This document shows, piece by piece, positions 11,246 through 21,621 of a stretch of 64,000 nt of DNA (its first letter is position 1; the number at the start of each line of letters is the position of its first letter). The notes under the pieces are model-generated. The model ran no database searches. It was not told where the DNA came from and was given only the letters and a program-made list of their open reading frames with translations. The position numbers and the translations under genes are program-made. The stretch spans positions 1 through 64,000 of the forward strand of contig BLLK01000047.1 of NCBI GenBank assembly GCA_021927905.1, written 5' to 3'. This DNA is from Chaetoceros tenuissimus. Lineage: Eukaryota; Bacillariophyta; Thalassiosirophyceae; Chaetocerotales; Chaetocerotaceae.

Positions 11246-12070
11246 TCAATTGTACTCCCCCATCATCTTCATTACGTAATCTCGAACAATATCCCTCTCC
11301 TCAATTTCCGCATATGGGTTCTCTCTCAAATACTGAGATGGAGTTATACCAGTCTCATTCTTTACCGTAAAAGCACCTATACCTTTCGCTCTAACAATAG
11401 TGAGTAATACTTCCTTGAGCGGCTGAAATGAAGCGCAGGCTCTGTGGAGGGAATACTTCTCGTCATTGTTCATGTTCTTGAGCCAATTGTGTACATCATC
11501 AGTCTGATCATGGTAGGTACCCCTTTCATTTAATTCAAAATGAGAATCACGAAGCAATTTTGTTCGGCAAATGGCATTTTTTCCAATTTCTGTATCACGA
11601 AAGACGTTGAATATAGTCAAGTTTTTGTTTGAAGCAAATGCCGAACCTCCAATTTCTCTGCAAGTTGAAGGAATGAAAATACTCTTGAGAATAATACAAT
11701 GGGTGAATGCTGATCCTCTAATATATTCCAAATTGATAGATAGCCTGATAAAGAGAAGACTCGAACAATACCCAAATGCACACCTTTCAATTCTCACGAC
11801 AGTATCTGCCATGATGACTCTCTTGATATTCCTGCAAAAAGAAAAAGTACAGAATGGAATCTCTGTCACTCCTTCAACCACGATTATCTGCTGTTCTCTC
11901 TCTCCAATAAAGTTTCATTCATCAGATAGATTCCATTCCTCCCAATCATCCATATTTCCATCATGATTATGACATTCCTCCCACCAATCCGTATCCAGTT
12001 CCCAATTGTAGAGTTCTCTCGACCCGTCGTAAAAAAGAGTCACGAGGCCGTCTACTGTAGCAACCCTCAT
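11246..12070 (-). pseudogene. BspA-type LRR gene with broken N-terminus
   Basis: The family start (MRVATVDGLVTLFYDG) is present at 12070 and the frame is good to WNLSDE, where an in-frame TGA appears near 11913 after a small deletion. From about 11881 to 11246 the correct frame is open for 211 codons with all LRR units and the C-terminal helical domain. It could still yield a truncated protein from an internal start, but no ATG stands at a natural boundary. It pairs with the decayed ankyrin gene at 12240. Confidence 0.75.
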
Positions 12071-12193
12071 CCTCTTTCAGATTTGTTGTATTCAAACCTT
12101 CCCTTTGGAATGAACAAAGATGGATTGTCAAAATGAAGTTCTACCAACTATACTTTGAAGAAGTTCTAAAAGGCGGTGTAGGAAGTTGTCGGA

Positions 12194-12221
12194 CGCCTCG
12201 TCTCATAGCGACGTCATTGTT
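12194..12221. promoter_or_regulatory. Conserved upstream box with GACGTCA core (module 3)
   Basis: GCGACGTCATTG at 12208-12219 with the upstream CGCCTCGTCTCATA block matches the boxes of modules 1 and 2. Both flanking genes are broken, so the box survives as a relic. Confidence 0.45.
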
Positions 12222-12239
12222 AAAAATTTTCATCTGAAA

Positions 12240-13874
12240 ACCAGGAAAAAGGGAGGAAAGATATCGTAGAAATGGGACTTGCTATTGGACAAGGTTTGTT
12301 CCTTGCTAAGGGATCCAATATGAATCCTTTAGCATTACTACATAATGAAAGAGAAGAGATTGCAAATCAATGTGACACAGAAATGTTAGAACTTGTACTC
12401 AACAAAGGTACCTTTCATATAACATTCAATTATGACTGGGTAGACTCTATCATTAATGCTGCTATGAAAAGTGATCAATTAGGAGTGTTGAAGTGGCTAA
12501 AGAAAAGGAATTTCTTTGAATATCCATATTTCAAGAGAGTACTGTTTATTGAAGCAGCCAGAGGAGGTAACTTAGGCATGATTACATGGGCAAAGGATAT
12601 TGCTGGCTTCAGCTTCCAAGATGAAAGTCATTTCATCAATGCCGCAGCGGAGAGTGGAAATATTGAACTCGTCAAATATCTGAGAAGCGAAGATATTTCA
12701 TGGAATGAGAGCACATTTGGAGCTGCTGTGTCAAGTGGGAACATTGCAATACTTCAATATCTAATTGAAAATGATTGCCCCCATGATGACCAAAGGATTT
12801 GTGCCAATGCTGTCGAAATACATGATTGTGAAAAGGCACTGGAAGTGCTACATTGGCTTCATAATCAAAATATCTCTTGGGATGAGAACACTTGCATCAC
12901 GTCAGCAAGAATCGGCAATCTGAAAGCTTTGAAATTTGCAAGATCGAAAGGTTGTCCATGGGATAAAAATTGTCTCATCAAAGCAATTAAGAATCATCAT
13001 TATGAGGTGGTAGAGTATTGTCTTCAGAATAGATGCAGCATGGGGAATAGTGATATCTGTCACTATGCTATGGATTATAACAATGATCACGATCAAGCAT
13101 TGAGAATATTGAAATTGCTACGGAAATTTTCTGCACCGTGGGGTGAACACACTTGCTCAATGGCTGCTAGTACTGGTAATTTTCATGCATTGAAATGGGC
13201 TGTTTCAAATGGTTGCGCTATAAATAGACAAGATTGTGCAAGTGATGCTGCTTGGCATGGAAAAATTGAAGCACTGAAATGGATCAAGGCTCAGGGCGTT
13301 GTTTTCAATGAAAAAATTGCTACGAAAGCTGCATAGTAAAGGTCATCTTGAGGTATTAAAATGGCTCAGATCTGAAGGATGCCCAATGGGTAAAAAAACT
13401 TTTCTTGAAGCATGTATATCCGGTAACACTGCTGTAGTTGAATTTTGTATCGAAAATGAGTTTCGATTTGGACACGGTGTTTATGATCGTATTATTAGAA
13501 AATTTCATGATCCCTTTCATCTCATAAAGCTACTTCAGAAGAATGGCTATCCATGGTATCCAAGCACATGCAAAGCAGCTGTATCCATAGACGATTTGCA
13601 GTTGCATCGTTGGCTACGGTTCCAAGGTTGCCCGTGGAATGAAAAGACTTGTAATGAAGCGGTCGCGATGGATAGATATGAGGTATTGAAATATGCACAT
13701 AAGAATGGATGTCCTTGGTCCAAACAAACATATGCATGCTGCTTCTCTGAGGAAGGTCTAAAATGGGCCTATGACGAGATTCCAACTGATTACCAATGTT
13801 CAGAAGAAATTATTGAGTATCTCCATAGGCATAATTGTCCACAGCCGAACCCGGACGATTGGATCATTGAATGA
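12240..13874 (+). pseudogene. F-box/ankyrin gene lacking the F-box and frameshifted
   Basis: Homology begins directly after the promoter box at a point equal to residue about 120 of the intact genes (KDIVEMGLAIG), so the F-box-like N-terminus is deleted. The frame runs 12272-13336 through about eight ankyrin-type units, then a small deletion creates TAG in the sequence for an A-A-x-K-G-H-L-E unit. The remainder is open in another frame (13299-13874), ending CPQPNPDDW. Two independent lesions argue against function. Confidence 0.8.
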
Positions 13875-14305
13875 ACATATTATAGAAGATATGAATATAA
13901 GTTCGGTGTTTGTTTCCTCGTCTCCCAGCGCTTTCAAACCTTTTCAAAAACAATGACAGTCTAATTTCTTCAAAATATAAAGCTAAAGCGAAAAAATATA
14001 CATCAAAAACTTTACTCTTAATCTCTACTCTTTCAGACTGACTGCGTAAATATTCAATCGATTGATTTTTAATATAATCGTAGAACTATGTCAAGATGAT
14101 GACGTCACACTGAATTCTGCTTTTCTATTCTCTTTGGAATGGTGCTATAATAGGTTCTGGTTCTTATTGAACCAACATGAACATTCCAACATCATTTTTC
14201 TTTTCCTTTCCACATGTTCATAACTTATGCTTAACATCATTACTGTCATTAGAAAAAGCAAACAATTCAATCACCATCGACGCACTCGATCTAGAACAAT
14301 ATATC
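13875..14305 (+). promoter_or_regulatory. Upstream region of ankyrin gene with a palindromic TGACGTCA site
   Basis: No gene is seen. TGACGTCA, a perfect CRE-type palindrome, lies at 14100-14107, 206 bp before the start codon at 14306. A partial relic of the family box (CCTCGTCTCCCAGCG) lies at about 13917. The module here has no LRR partner. Confidence 0.45.
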
Positions 14306-16264
14306 ATGACTCAAGCGAGAAAGAGAATGAGGCTCGAAGATGGTAGCAGTACTTCTGAAGCACTTCAACCATCTGCAACTATGAATGACTTGCCCAGTGA
14401 AGTTGTGAAGAATATCTTTAGTTTTGTCGGCAAAGGAAATTACTGTTTTGTTGCACCGGTGTCGAAAGAATTTTGTTACAATTATCTTACAATGGATGTC
14501 ATTGAAGATAAGTTTGCACACAAGATGGATTGCCAACTTGCAATTGGAAAGAATAAGTTTACTACAGCAGAGGCCGCTTCGTCTTCTTTCGAATTGGCCG
14601 AATATTGCTTTTTCGAAGCACCGGATGATTTCCTGAAGAAAATAGTAAAGAACGCAATTAGAAAAGGAAAGAGGGATATATTGGAATTAGGACATGCTAT
14701 GGGGATCGATGTGGAGGAATTAACCCGGTTCAATACTGAATTTCGAGAGATCGCAGAGAAAGGTGATATTGATATGTTTAAATTACTTCTTGAAAAGGAT
14801 GTCGAAATTAGTTCCTGGTTGTATCAAATCCTTCCTGCTGCTGCTAGTAATAATCAATTGCAGCTTCTGAAGTGGTTACATAGGAATAATTTGTGTCAAG
14901 GTCCTGAGTGCAAATCGTATGTTGTTTTGGAAGCAATAAAAAATGGCAATATGCAAATGTTCAAATGGGCACAAAATGTTTTTAACTGCCATAGGATTGA
15001 ATACGTAGGACACGATTTCTTGGATCATACCGCAAAAAGTGACGGTCTTGAACTCATCCAATACCTTCGAAGCCAAGAAATATCATGGGGCGAACAAACA
15101 TTTCGTTTTGCAGCAAAAATTGGGAATATATCATTCCTTCAATATCTAGTAGATACTGGGTGTCCCCATGAAGACCCCAGCATTTACACTCATGCTATGG
15201 AAATAAAAGATAATGAAAAGGCGCTGGAAGTGCTGCAATGGCTTCATCAACATGGTGTTCCTTGGAATGAGAATACTTGTTTCAAAGCAGTAGAAAAGGG
15301 TAATCTGCAAGCTTTGAAATATTTAAGATCGAACGATTGTCCGTGGAATGACAGTTGTCTCATCAAAGCAATTGAAAATCACCATCAGGATATAGTCGAG
15401 TATTGCATACAAAACAGCTGTCCATTTGGAAACTATGACATCTGTCGCTATGCTATGTATGATGAAGATCATGATCGAGCATTGAAGATGTTGAAATTGC
15501 TCCGTAAAAATTCAGTGCCGTGGGGCTTAGAAACATGTACAACAGCTGCTCGTAAAAATAACTTTCAGGCATTACAATGGGCTTTCTCTCAAGGATGTGC
15601 TTGGGATAGACAAATGTGTGCATGTTATGCTGCCGAACGTGGTAATATTGAAGCACTAAATTGGATCAAATCTCAAGGTCACGAATGGGATGAAGAAATA
15701 AGTGCAAGGGCTGCAAAGAAAGGCCATCTTGAAACACTAAAATTTCTCAAGTCTCAAGGATGTCCATTTGGCGGAGGCACATTTCGTGCTGCAATTTCAT
15801 CTGGATATTATACCATCATTGAATATTGTATCGAAAATGACATTCCATTTGATGATTATACTTATGCAGATGCAATTGAAGACACCACTGATCCAATTCC
15901 TATCATAAAACTACTCCGAAACAGCGGTTATCCTTGGCATCGAAGTGCATGTGCTAGAGCTGCAATGGTTGAAGATATCGACATTCTTCGATGGCTTCGC
16001 TTCAATGGTTGTCCATGGGATGAAAGTGTGTGCAATGAGGCAGTGACAAGTAATGATTTGGAAATATTGAAATATGCTCGTGAGAATGGATGTCCTTGGA
16101 CCAAAGAAACATATGCATATTGTTTTTCGGATGATGGTCTAGAAAATGAATATTATAGTATCCCAACTGCAGACGATATTGAATGTTCAAAAGAGATCTT
16201 TGAGTATATTCAAGAGCAGAAGTGCCCACAGCCAGATCCAAGCGATTGGAATATAATTTATTGA
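14306..16264 (+). CDS. F-box-like / ankyrin-type repeat protein (copy 4)
   Basis: 652 residues from the family ATG (MTQARKRMRLEDG) at 14306; the frame is open to 14177, but the added residues have no counterpart in relatives. F-box-like segment LPSEVVKNIFSFVGKGNYCF at about residues 25-45, then ankyrin-type units (WLHQHGVPW, KYLRSNDCPW, RWLRFNGCPW), ending CPQPDPSDW. Clearly more diverged than copies 1 and 2, so older. Intronless. Probable adaptor role as for the family, by inference. Confidence 0.85.
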   Translation: MTQARKRMRLEDGSSTSEALQPSATMNDLPSEVVKNIFSFVGKGNYCFVAPVSKEFCYNYLTMDVIEDKFAHKMDCQLAIGKNKFTTAEAASSSFELAEYCFFEAPDDFLKKIVKNAIRKGKRDILELGHAMGIDVEELTRFNTEFREIAEKGDIDMFKLLLEKDVEISSWLYQILPAAASNNQLQLLKWLHRNNLCQGPECKSYVVLEAIKNGNMQMFKWAQNVFNCHRIEYVGHDFLDHTAKSDGLELIQYLRSQEISWGEQTFRFAAKIGNISFLQYLVDTGCPHEDPSIYTHAMEIKDNEKALEVLQWLHQHGVPWNENTCFKAVEKGNLQALKYLRSNDCPWNDSCLIKAIENHHQDIVEYCIQNSCPFGNYDICRYAMYDEDHDRALKMLKLLRKNSVPWGLETCTTAARKNNFQALQWAFSQGCAWDRQMCACYAAERGNIEALNWIKSQGHEWDEEISARAAKKGHLETLKFLKSQGCPFGGGTFRAAISSGYYTIIEYCIENDIPFDDYTYADAIEDTTDPIPIIKLLRNSGYPWHRSACARAAMVEDIDILRWLRFNGCPWDESVCNEAVTSNDLEILKYARENGCPWTKETYAYCFSDDGLENEYYSIPTADDIECSKEIFEYIQEQKCPQPDPSDWNIIY

Positions 16265-16469
16265 GAAATGAATGTTTTCTTAGTCTAAATAAACGAACCA
16301 AAGCCTCCAAAATTTAACAATAACGTCTTTCTCTAGCTAGAGACTCAGTTTAATTTTTGTCTCAAATATATGAACAACGCCTAATCATTCTCTTTACATA
16401 TTAAATCTTTCTCTAACAATATATATTTACAAATAGTGCAATGTCTTTCGCGAGACAATTGAATTACAT

Positions 16470-18089
16470 TTATCTTTTCACAGTGCTGGCTGAAGATGAC
16501 ACCGCACCTTGAGAAACAATGCCATTGGAGCTTCTAGTCCAATAACTTAAATCTTCGTCATTCCTACTAGAACCTCCAACAACAGAATCAGGTGTTCCTA
16601 TGCTCAACGCATTCTCCGCATTAGAAATACCACGATGAAATTGACCTTCGTCCATTGTTGCTAATGCTTCTTTTGAAAAGATATTTGATATTCTAGTCAG
16701 CGTTTCTTGTTTTGTTGGCTCTGAAGTGGCACTTAGACTTTCAATACCAATGGATTTGGAAAATCCTGAAGGTGTGCTTACTGAGGAAAGGGCAAATCTG
16801 TCTATTACCATGTCGTCTTGAAAGATTTCATTTTGCTTGTCCATCATTTCCTTCTGTTCTTTTTTTTCTTTCTTTCTCATGGCTATATCTTTGTCGATAA
16901 TATCTAAACTTGGCATAAGAAAATCAGGTACTTCACTCGGATTGACTATGACAATTCGTAATGCTTGGCAAAATGACAATGGCTCGTTTCTTGATTCACG
17001 AAGAATGTGTATCTTATTGTATAAAAAAATCATCAAATTGAAAAATCCTTGCGCAGGATTAAAGAGTAATTTTGCTCGATCGAGAATATACCGTATGGCT
17101 CCCAATTGATTGAATGATCCAATGGCAACGGATAAAACTACCCAACCATATGTTAGGATAAAAGCTCCAATATACATCAAGGCTACTTTTAATACAGAAT
17201 GCGTATTTCCAATGCCACTTTGTTCGATTTCAACAGTTTCGTCTACACCAGCACTAACGACATTAGTTTGAATCTTGTTCAAAGCCTTTTTAGTTTTGAA
17301 AACAGATAAAACTACCAATATTAACGAAATAAGAACTGTAATGAATACAAATCCCATCAGCCCAAAAAAGAGGGATATAAATACTGTATATTCAGTCAAT
17401 GAAATATCTCCAGCGATACATTCAACCTCATCATTTCCAAGACAGTCCCAAGGATATGCTGAACCAGTATAGCACAACGGCCAGTCTGGTACAGGATTAA
17501 GCATATCGTATGCCAGGGCTGTAAATACAACAGTAAGGCCAATAGCAACTGCTAATGTAAATCCAATTGGTTCCAATTTCTTTCGAATGAAATCGTCACT
17601 TTTGTTGTATCGTATTTTGAAGAGATAATATAAATTCAAAATTACATTTGAAAGCACTGCACATACTTGACCAAACACAATGGTAAAGGCTTGAGCAGAG
17701 CAAGTATTTTTGTTTCCCAAAGTCAATGTAGAAAATGGATATACAACATCTGATGGTACGGGCAATGTAGCTAGAGTGATTGGTGCTGATGCAATTATAT
17801 CGGATATACTCATGAAAAGCATGATGCGATGATATGACGAGAATGATATTTCTTTCGATCGTAGAATGATGAATACAATCAACAATGAAGATAATGTTGA
17901 TAGAGCTCCTGCAGTGCAAGTGATGATCGTCGCTTCTGTCGAGTAATAGAAATAGTCAGCCCTATTCTTGTACAGTGTTGAATTGGAACTATTCTCTAGC
18001 CACCGCATTGGCCAAGGGTCGTGGTAATTGTCAGAGAGTAAAGAAGAGCTTGAATGATTCATATTTGGGCTGTTCCAACTAGTGAGCAT
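16470..18089 (-). CDS. Seven-transmembrane receptor-like protein (GPCR-like)
   Basis: 539 residues from the ATG at 18089; the open frame begins at 18137 with no ATG. A short N-terminus with N-glycosylation sequons (NHSS, NSSNST) precedes about seven hydrophobic segments, for example ATIITCTAGALSTLSSLLIV, IMLFMSISDIIASAP, AFTIVFGQVCAVLSNVIL, FTLAVAIGLTVVFTALAY, VFISLFFGLMGFVFITVLIS, ALMYIGAFILTYGWVVLSV and LLFNPAQGFFNLMIFLYNK. The order and the last segment (NPAQGFFN before a basic juxtamembrane patch) resemble cAMP-receptor/secretin-like GPCRs of protists. A 170-residue Ser/Lys-rich cytosolic tail follows. Ligand unknown. A DNA transposon begins 82 bp upstream of the start codon. Confidence 0.75.
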   Translation of the reverse strand: MLTSWNSPNMNHSSSSLLSDNYHDPWPMRWLENSSNSTLYKNRADYFYYSTEATIITCTAGALSTLSSLLIVFIILRSKEISFSSYHRIMLFMSISDIIASAPITLATLPVPSDVVYPFSTLTLGNKNTCSAQAFTIVFGQVCAVLSNVILNLYYLFKIRYNKSDDFIRKKLEPIGFTLAVAIGLTVVFTALAYDMLNPVPDWPLCYTGSAYPWDCLGNDEVECIAGDISLTEYTVFISLFFGLMGFVFITVLISLILVVLSVFKTKKALNKIQTNVVSAGVDETVEIEQSGIGNTHSVLKVALMYIGAFILTYGWVVLSVAIGSFNQLGAIRYILDRAKLLFNPAQGFFNLMIFLYNKIHILRESRNEPLSFCQALRIVIVNPSEVPDFLMPSLDIIDKDIAMRKKEKKEQKEMMDKQNEIFQDDMVIDRFALSSVSTPSGFSKSIGIESLSATSEPTKQETLTRISNIFSKEALATMDEGQFHRGISNAENALSIGTPDSVVGGSSRNDEDLSYWTRSSNGIVSQGAVSSSASTVKR

Positions 18090-18172
18090 AGTAATACTTT
18101 CCCTAATAAATACAATGAGGCAATTATTTTCCTGCAAACTCTTGCAAAGTAAAAACTGTGCTTCTACCAGTA

Positions 18173-18194
18173 CCTGTTTAGTGGGTATTTATCC
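18173..18194 (+). repeat. Left terminal inverted repeat
   Basis: Starts CCTGTTTAGTGG and pairs with 19202-19223 on the other strand at 21 of 22 positions. Confidence 0.85.
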
Positions 18195-19201
18195 ATACTA
18201 CCCCCCCTCCCCACACACAAAAAAATATTCTTGTAAAGGAAACAACACTTCCGTTGAAACACTTACAAGAGTCAAAACAAAATAAAATTTCGCACACATC
18301 TCTATTATATAGTGAAGAATACATGTACCAATTGATGTAGTTCGTTATGTTCATTTGGTCGAGATATATGAGGTGAACTGATACTACCTCGGTTGGGAGA
18401 CGATCTGGATTGATACTACCCCCTGAGACAAAAATGAAATTTTTCATTCTATGGAGTACTCAAATTCTCGGAACAATTAGATTTTCAGAATCTACACCAT
18501 CTGTTTGCTTATAGAGGATGGTGAGAGGTTGCCTGAAGATTGGATGAGTGCTGTGAAATCCGTGTCTCAAAGTGCACTTGGAAGGAATTTTTCATACGAT
18601 CACTCTTGACAAGAAGGAACACATAAAAATAGCAATACAAACAAGCCAAACTCAAAACAAATGCATGCAATAGTATATTGAATGTGTTAATTATTAAAAC
18701 GTATTTATTGAAGGTCAAACTTGAAAAACTCAGCAAGAAATAGGGGTATGTGTATCACTCTCAAGTCCAACATGTGTTCTGACATGAAACGAAAGAGACG
18801 GGGAAACACGCGGAGAAACCGAAAACGAAGACATTTTCCATGAAAAAGGGGGTAGTATCAACTTGTATTAGGAAAAAGTACATAAAAATAAAGAAATGTG
18901 AATAAACCAAAGTACGGATGCTTTCAATAACACCTTAAAGTTATATGTTCCGTAGTTCAAAGTTGTACAAATATTTTTTTTATGTAGTATTATCCATATG
19001 TAGTCAGTTTTCGGACGAACTTTTTGATACTACCCCCTCTAGGCCATTTCAAAAATCCTTAATTACAATACAAAAAAAAATCAATAGGTAAAATCTGATA
19101 CGCCACAATTGTAGAGCAGATGTGAAAGTATATGGCTGCATACTCTGATTGTTTCATTTGAATATTTTTTTTTGTTTTTTCGGGGGGGTAGCTATTTTTT
19201 A

Positions 19202-19223
19202 GGATAAATAGCCACTAAACAGG
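19202..19223 (-). repeat. Right terminal inverted repeat
   Basis: Ends CCACTAAACAGG, the complement of the left repeat, followed by TA. Confidence 0.85.
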
Positions 19224-19225
19224 TA

Positions 19226-19533
19226 GTACGTACGTAGCAAAACGGACGGACGACAGACATTGGGCCTCAACAGCCTAGCCAGAAAAATAAAATTCTAGCT
19301 ATTTCTGCAAGATTTTAGAGTGTCTTCAAAAAGAAGCTATTTGAATAAAATAGCTGTTTTTCAAAAATTGACACCAGAACTTGTTCCAATGACACACCTC
19401 ATGAAATTCGATTTAAAAGGCAATAACAGCAGGAGTCTCTAGACAACAACAGGCATCATTGATCTGCTACCTATTATCTATTGAAAGAATTCAATTTCTA
19501 CAATCTATATCATTGCGCTCTATCTAATATTCC
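19226..19533 (+). promoter_or_regulatory. Upstream region of ankyrin gene at 19534
   Basis: 308 bp between the transposon and the start codon. No gene and no copy of the GACGTCA box seen. It contains CTATTT/AGCTATTT-rich stretches only. Confidence 0.3.
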
Positions 19534-21417
19534 ATGTCAGCTAGAAAGAGAATGAGACTCGAAGATGGCAGCAGTTCCAATGTAATGCCACTTGAACCGT
19601 CTGCAACTATCAATGACTTGCCTAGTGAAGTCATGAAGAATATCTTTAGTTTTGTCGGCAAAGGCAGCTATTATTTTATTGGACCAGTCTCCAAAGACTT
19701 TTGTTATAATTACATTACAATGGATATCATTGAAGACAAGTTTGCACACAAGATGGATTACCTACAAGCAATTGAAAGAAACAAAATTACCACCGCCGAG
19801 GCTGTTATATCTTCTTTTGAGTTGGCCGAATATTGCTTTTTCAATGCACCTGAAAAATTCCAGAGACGACTTGTAAATAGAGCGATCAGGGAAGCAAAAG
19901 TAGAAGTCGTAGAAATGGGAGAAGCCATGGGGATTGATGTGGTGAAGAATTTATCGCGGTATTCCAAAGAGATCGTAGAAATAGTAGAAAAAGGTAATGT
20001 GGACATATTGAAGTTTATTTATGGAAGGCATTCTAATATTTATGAGTTGGAGTACGCCATCATTCAAACTGCTGCAAAAAATGATCAACTAGAAGTTTTG
20101 AAATGGTGGAATAAACACGAAATGATTACAGAGAGCTTCTACCAGTCCACATTGTTGAACGAAGCAGCCAAAAGTGGTAGTCTAGAGACAATGAAATGGG
20201 CAAAGGAAGTTGCTGGCTTCAACTTTCAACAAGAAAGTCAATTGATCAATTTTGCAGCACAGAGTGGAAACGTTGAACTCGTCAAATATCTGAGAAGCAA
20301 GGAAATCCCATGGCATGAAGAAACTTTTTGTAATGCAGCTTCGAGTGGAAACATCGTAATGCTTCAATATTTGCTAGAAAAAGGATGTCCGCATGATGAT
20401 CCCGAGATATACAGTAGATTAATCGAAACAGTTTGTAGTGAGAAAACATTGGAAATGCTGCAATGGCTGCACGAGCACAATGTCTCTTGGAATGAAAAGA
20501 CTTGCTCGGTTTTAGCAGAAAAAGGTAATCTGAAAGCTTTAAAGTATGTAAGATCTAACAGTTGTGCATGGAACGAACAGTGTGTCATCGGTGCAATCAA
20601 GAGTCGTAATGATGACATTCTGAATTATTGTCTTGAAAATAGATGCCCCATGGGAAACAGTGATGTCTGTCGTTTTGCTATGGATGATCCAGATCAAGAT
20701 CGGGCATTGAGAAAGCTGAAATTTTTACGTTCTAAGGGATGTCCTTGGGATGGACAAAAATGTGCATATAATGCAGCTCGACATGGTAATATCAAAGCAC
20801 TGAAATGGATGAGAGCTCAAGGTGTTGTTTTCGAGGAAGAAACTTGCAGAGCAGCTGCGAGACAAGGACATCTCGAGACATTGAAATATCTAACATCTGT
20901 TGGATGTCCATTGTGCGTGCTTGAGCATACTTTTCCTGCTGTAAAGAAGTCTGGCATTGCAATAGTTGAATATTGTATCGAAAATGACTTTCCATGCACA
21001 GATAAACTTTATTATTATGCAATTGAAGATATTGCTGATTCTTTTCCTGTCATAAAGCTACTTCAAAAGAATCAATATCCTTTGAACTCAAGCGCATGTG
21101 AGGGAGCTGCTGTATATTGGGATCTCAAAACCCTCCGTTGGTTGAAGTACAAAGGCTGTCCATGGGATGAAAGCGTCTGCAACTGGGCTGTGATGAATAA
21201 TGAGTTTGACATGTTGAAGTTTGCACATGAAAACGGATGTTCTTGGACCAAAGAAACATATGCCTACTGTTTCTCTTCTGAAGGTCTAGAAAAGGAATAT
21301 CATTCCATTCCAAGTATTTTTGATATCCAATGCTCTAAAGAAATCTTTAAGTACATTCAAAAGCATAAATGTCCACGGCCAGACCCAAGCGATTGGAATC
21401 TAATTATTGCTCTTTGA
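19534..21417 (+). CDS. F-box-like / ankyrin-type repeat protein (copy 5)
   Basis: 627 residues, intronless, starting MSARKRMRLEDG. F-box-like segment LPSEVMKNIFSFVGKGSYYF; ankyrin-type units follow (WLHEHNVSW, KYVRSNSCAW, FLRSKGCPW), ending CPRPDPSDW. It is shorter than copies 1 and 2 because one unit is missing near residue 395, where DRALRKLKFLRSKGCPWDGQ joins two units that are separate in relatives. It is isolated from the tandem array by the receptor gene and the transposon. Function inferred as for the family. Confidence 0.85.
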   Translation: MSARKRMRLEDGSSSNVMPLEPSATINDLPSEVMKNIFSFVGKGSYYFIGPVSKDFCYNYITMDIIEDKFAHKMDYLQAIERNKITTAEAVISSFELAEYCFFNAPEKFQRRLVNRAIREAKVEVVEMGEAMGIDVVKNLSRYSKEIVEIVEKGNVDILKFIYGRHSNIYELEYAIIQTAAKNDQLEVLKWWNKHEMITESFYQSTLLNEAAKSGSLETMKWAKEVAGFNFQQESQLINFAAQSGNVELVKYLRSKEIPWHEETFCNAASSGNIVMLQYLLEKGCPHDDPEIYSRLIETVCSEKTLEMLQWLHEHNVSWNEKTCSVLAEKGNLKALKYVRSNSCAWNEQCVIGAIKSRNDDILNYCLENRCPMGNSDVCRFAMDDPDQDRALRKLKFLRSKGCPWDGQKCAYNAARHGNIKALKWMRAQGVVFEEETCRAAARQGHLETLKYLTSVGCPLCVLEHTFPAVKKSGIAIVEYCIENDFPCTDKLYYYAIEDIADSFPVIKLLQKNQYPLNSSACEGAAVYWDLKTLRWLKYKGCPWDESVCNWAVMNNEFDMLKFAHENGCSWTKETYAYCFSSEGLEKEYHSIPSIFDIQCSKEIFKYIQKHKCPRPDPSDWNLIIAL

Positions 21418-21621
21418 GAAAGAGATTTGTCGCTTTGAGTTTATGCTTGTTGTGCAAAAATATTTCTCTTCAAATATGAGAAATAAAAACAATAATAGCA
21501 GTCTATATTCTTTACAAAAACCATATGAATAACCATATGAATATTTTACACTTTTTGTTTTATACCTAGAAAAAGCCCCCAATCCTTTCTTGATACAATG
21601 ACACAATTCTATCTTCTGTAA

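Larger units (their letters stand above)
18173..19223. mobile_element. Non-autonomous TIR DNA transposon (MITE-like), 1051 bp
   Basis: Both ends carry a 22-bp terminal inverted repeat (18173-18194 and 19202-19223) beginning CCTGTTTAGTGG and matching at 21 of 22 positions, flanked on both sides by TA (18171-18172 and 19224-19225), as for TA-targeting superfamilies such as Tc1/mariner. Internally the motif GATACTACC(CC), or its complement, recurs near both ends (about 18195, 18380, 18412, 18850, 19026). This is the kind of subterminal repeat transposases bind. No transposase-like ORF is present. Confidence 0.8.

Noticed and set aside
18178-18736. Short ORFs within the TIR element as transposase
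   Set aside because: No DDE-like motif or length; sequence is non-coding in character.
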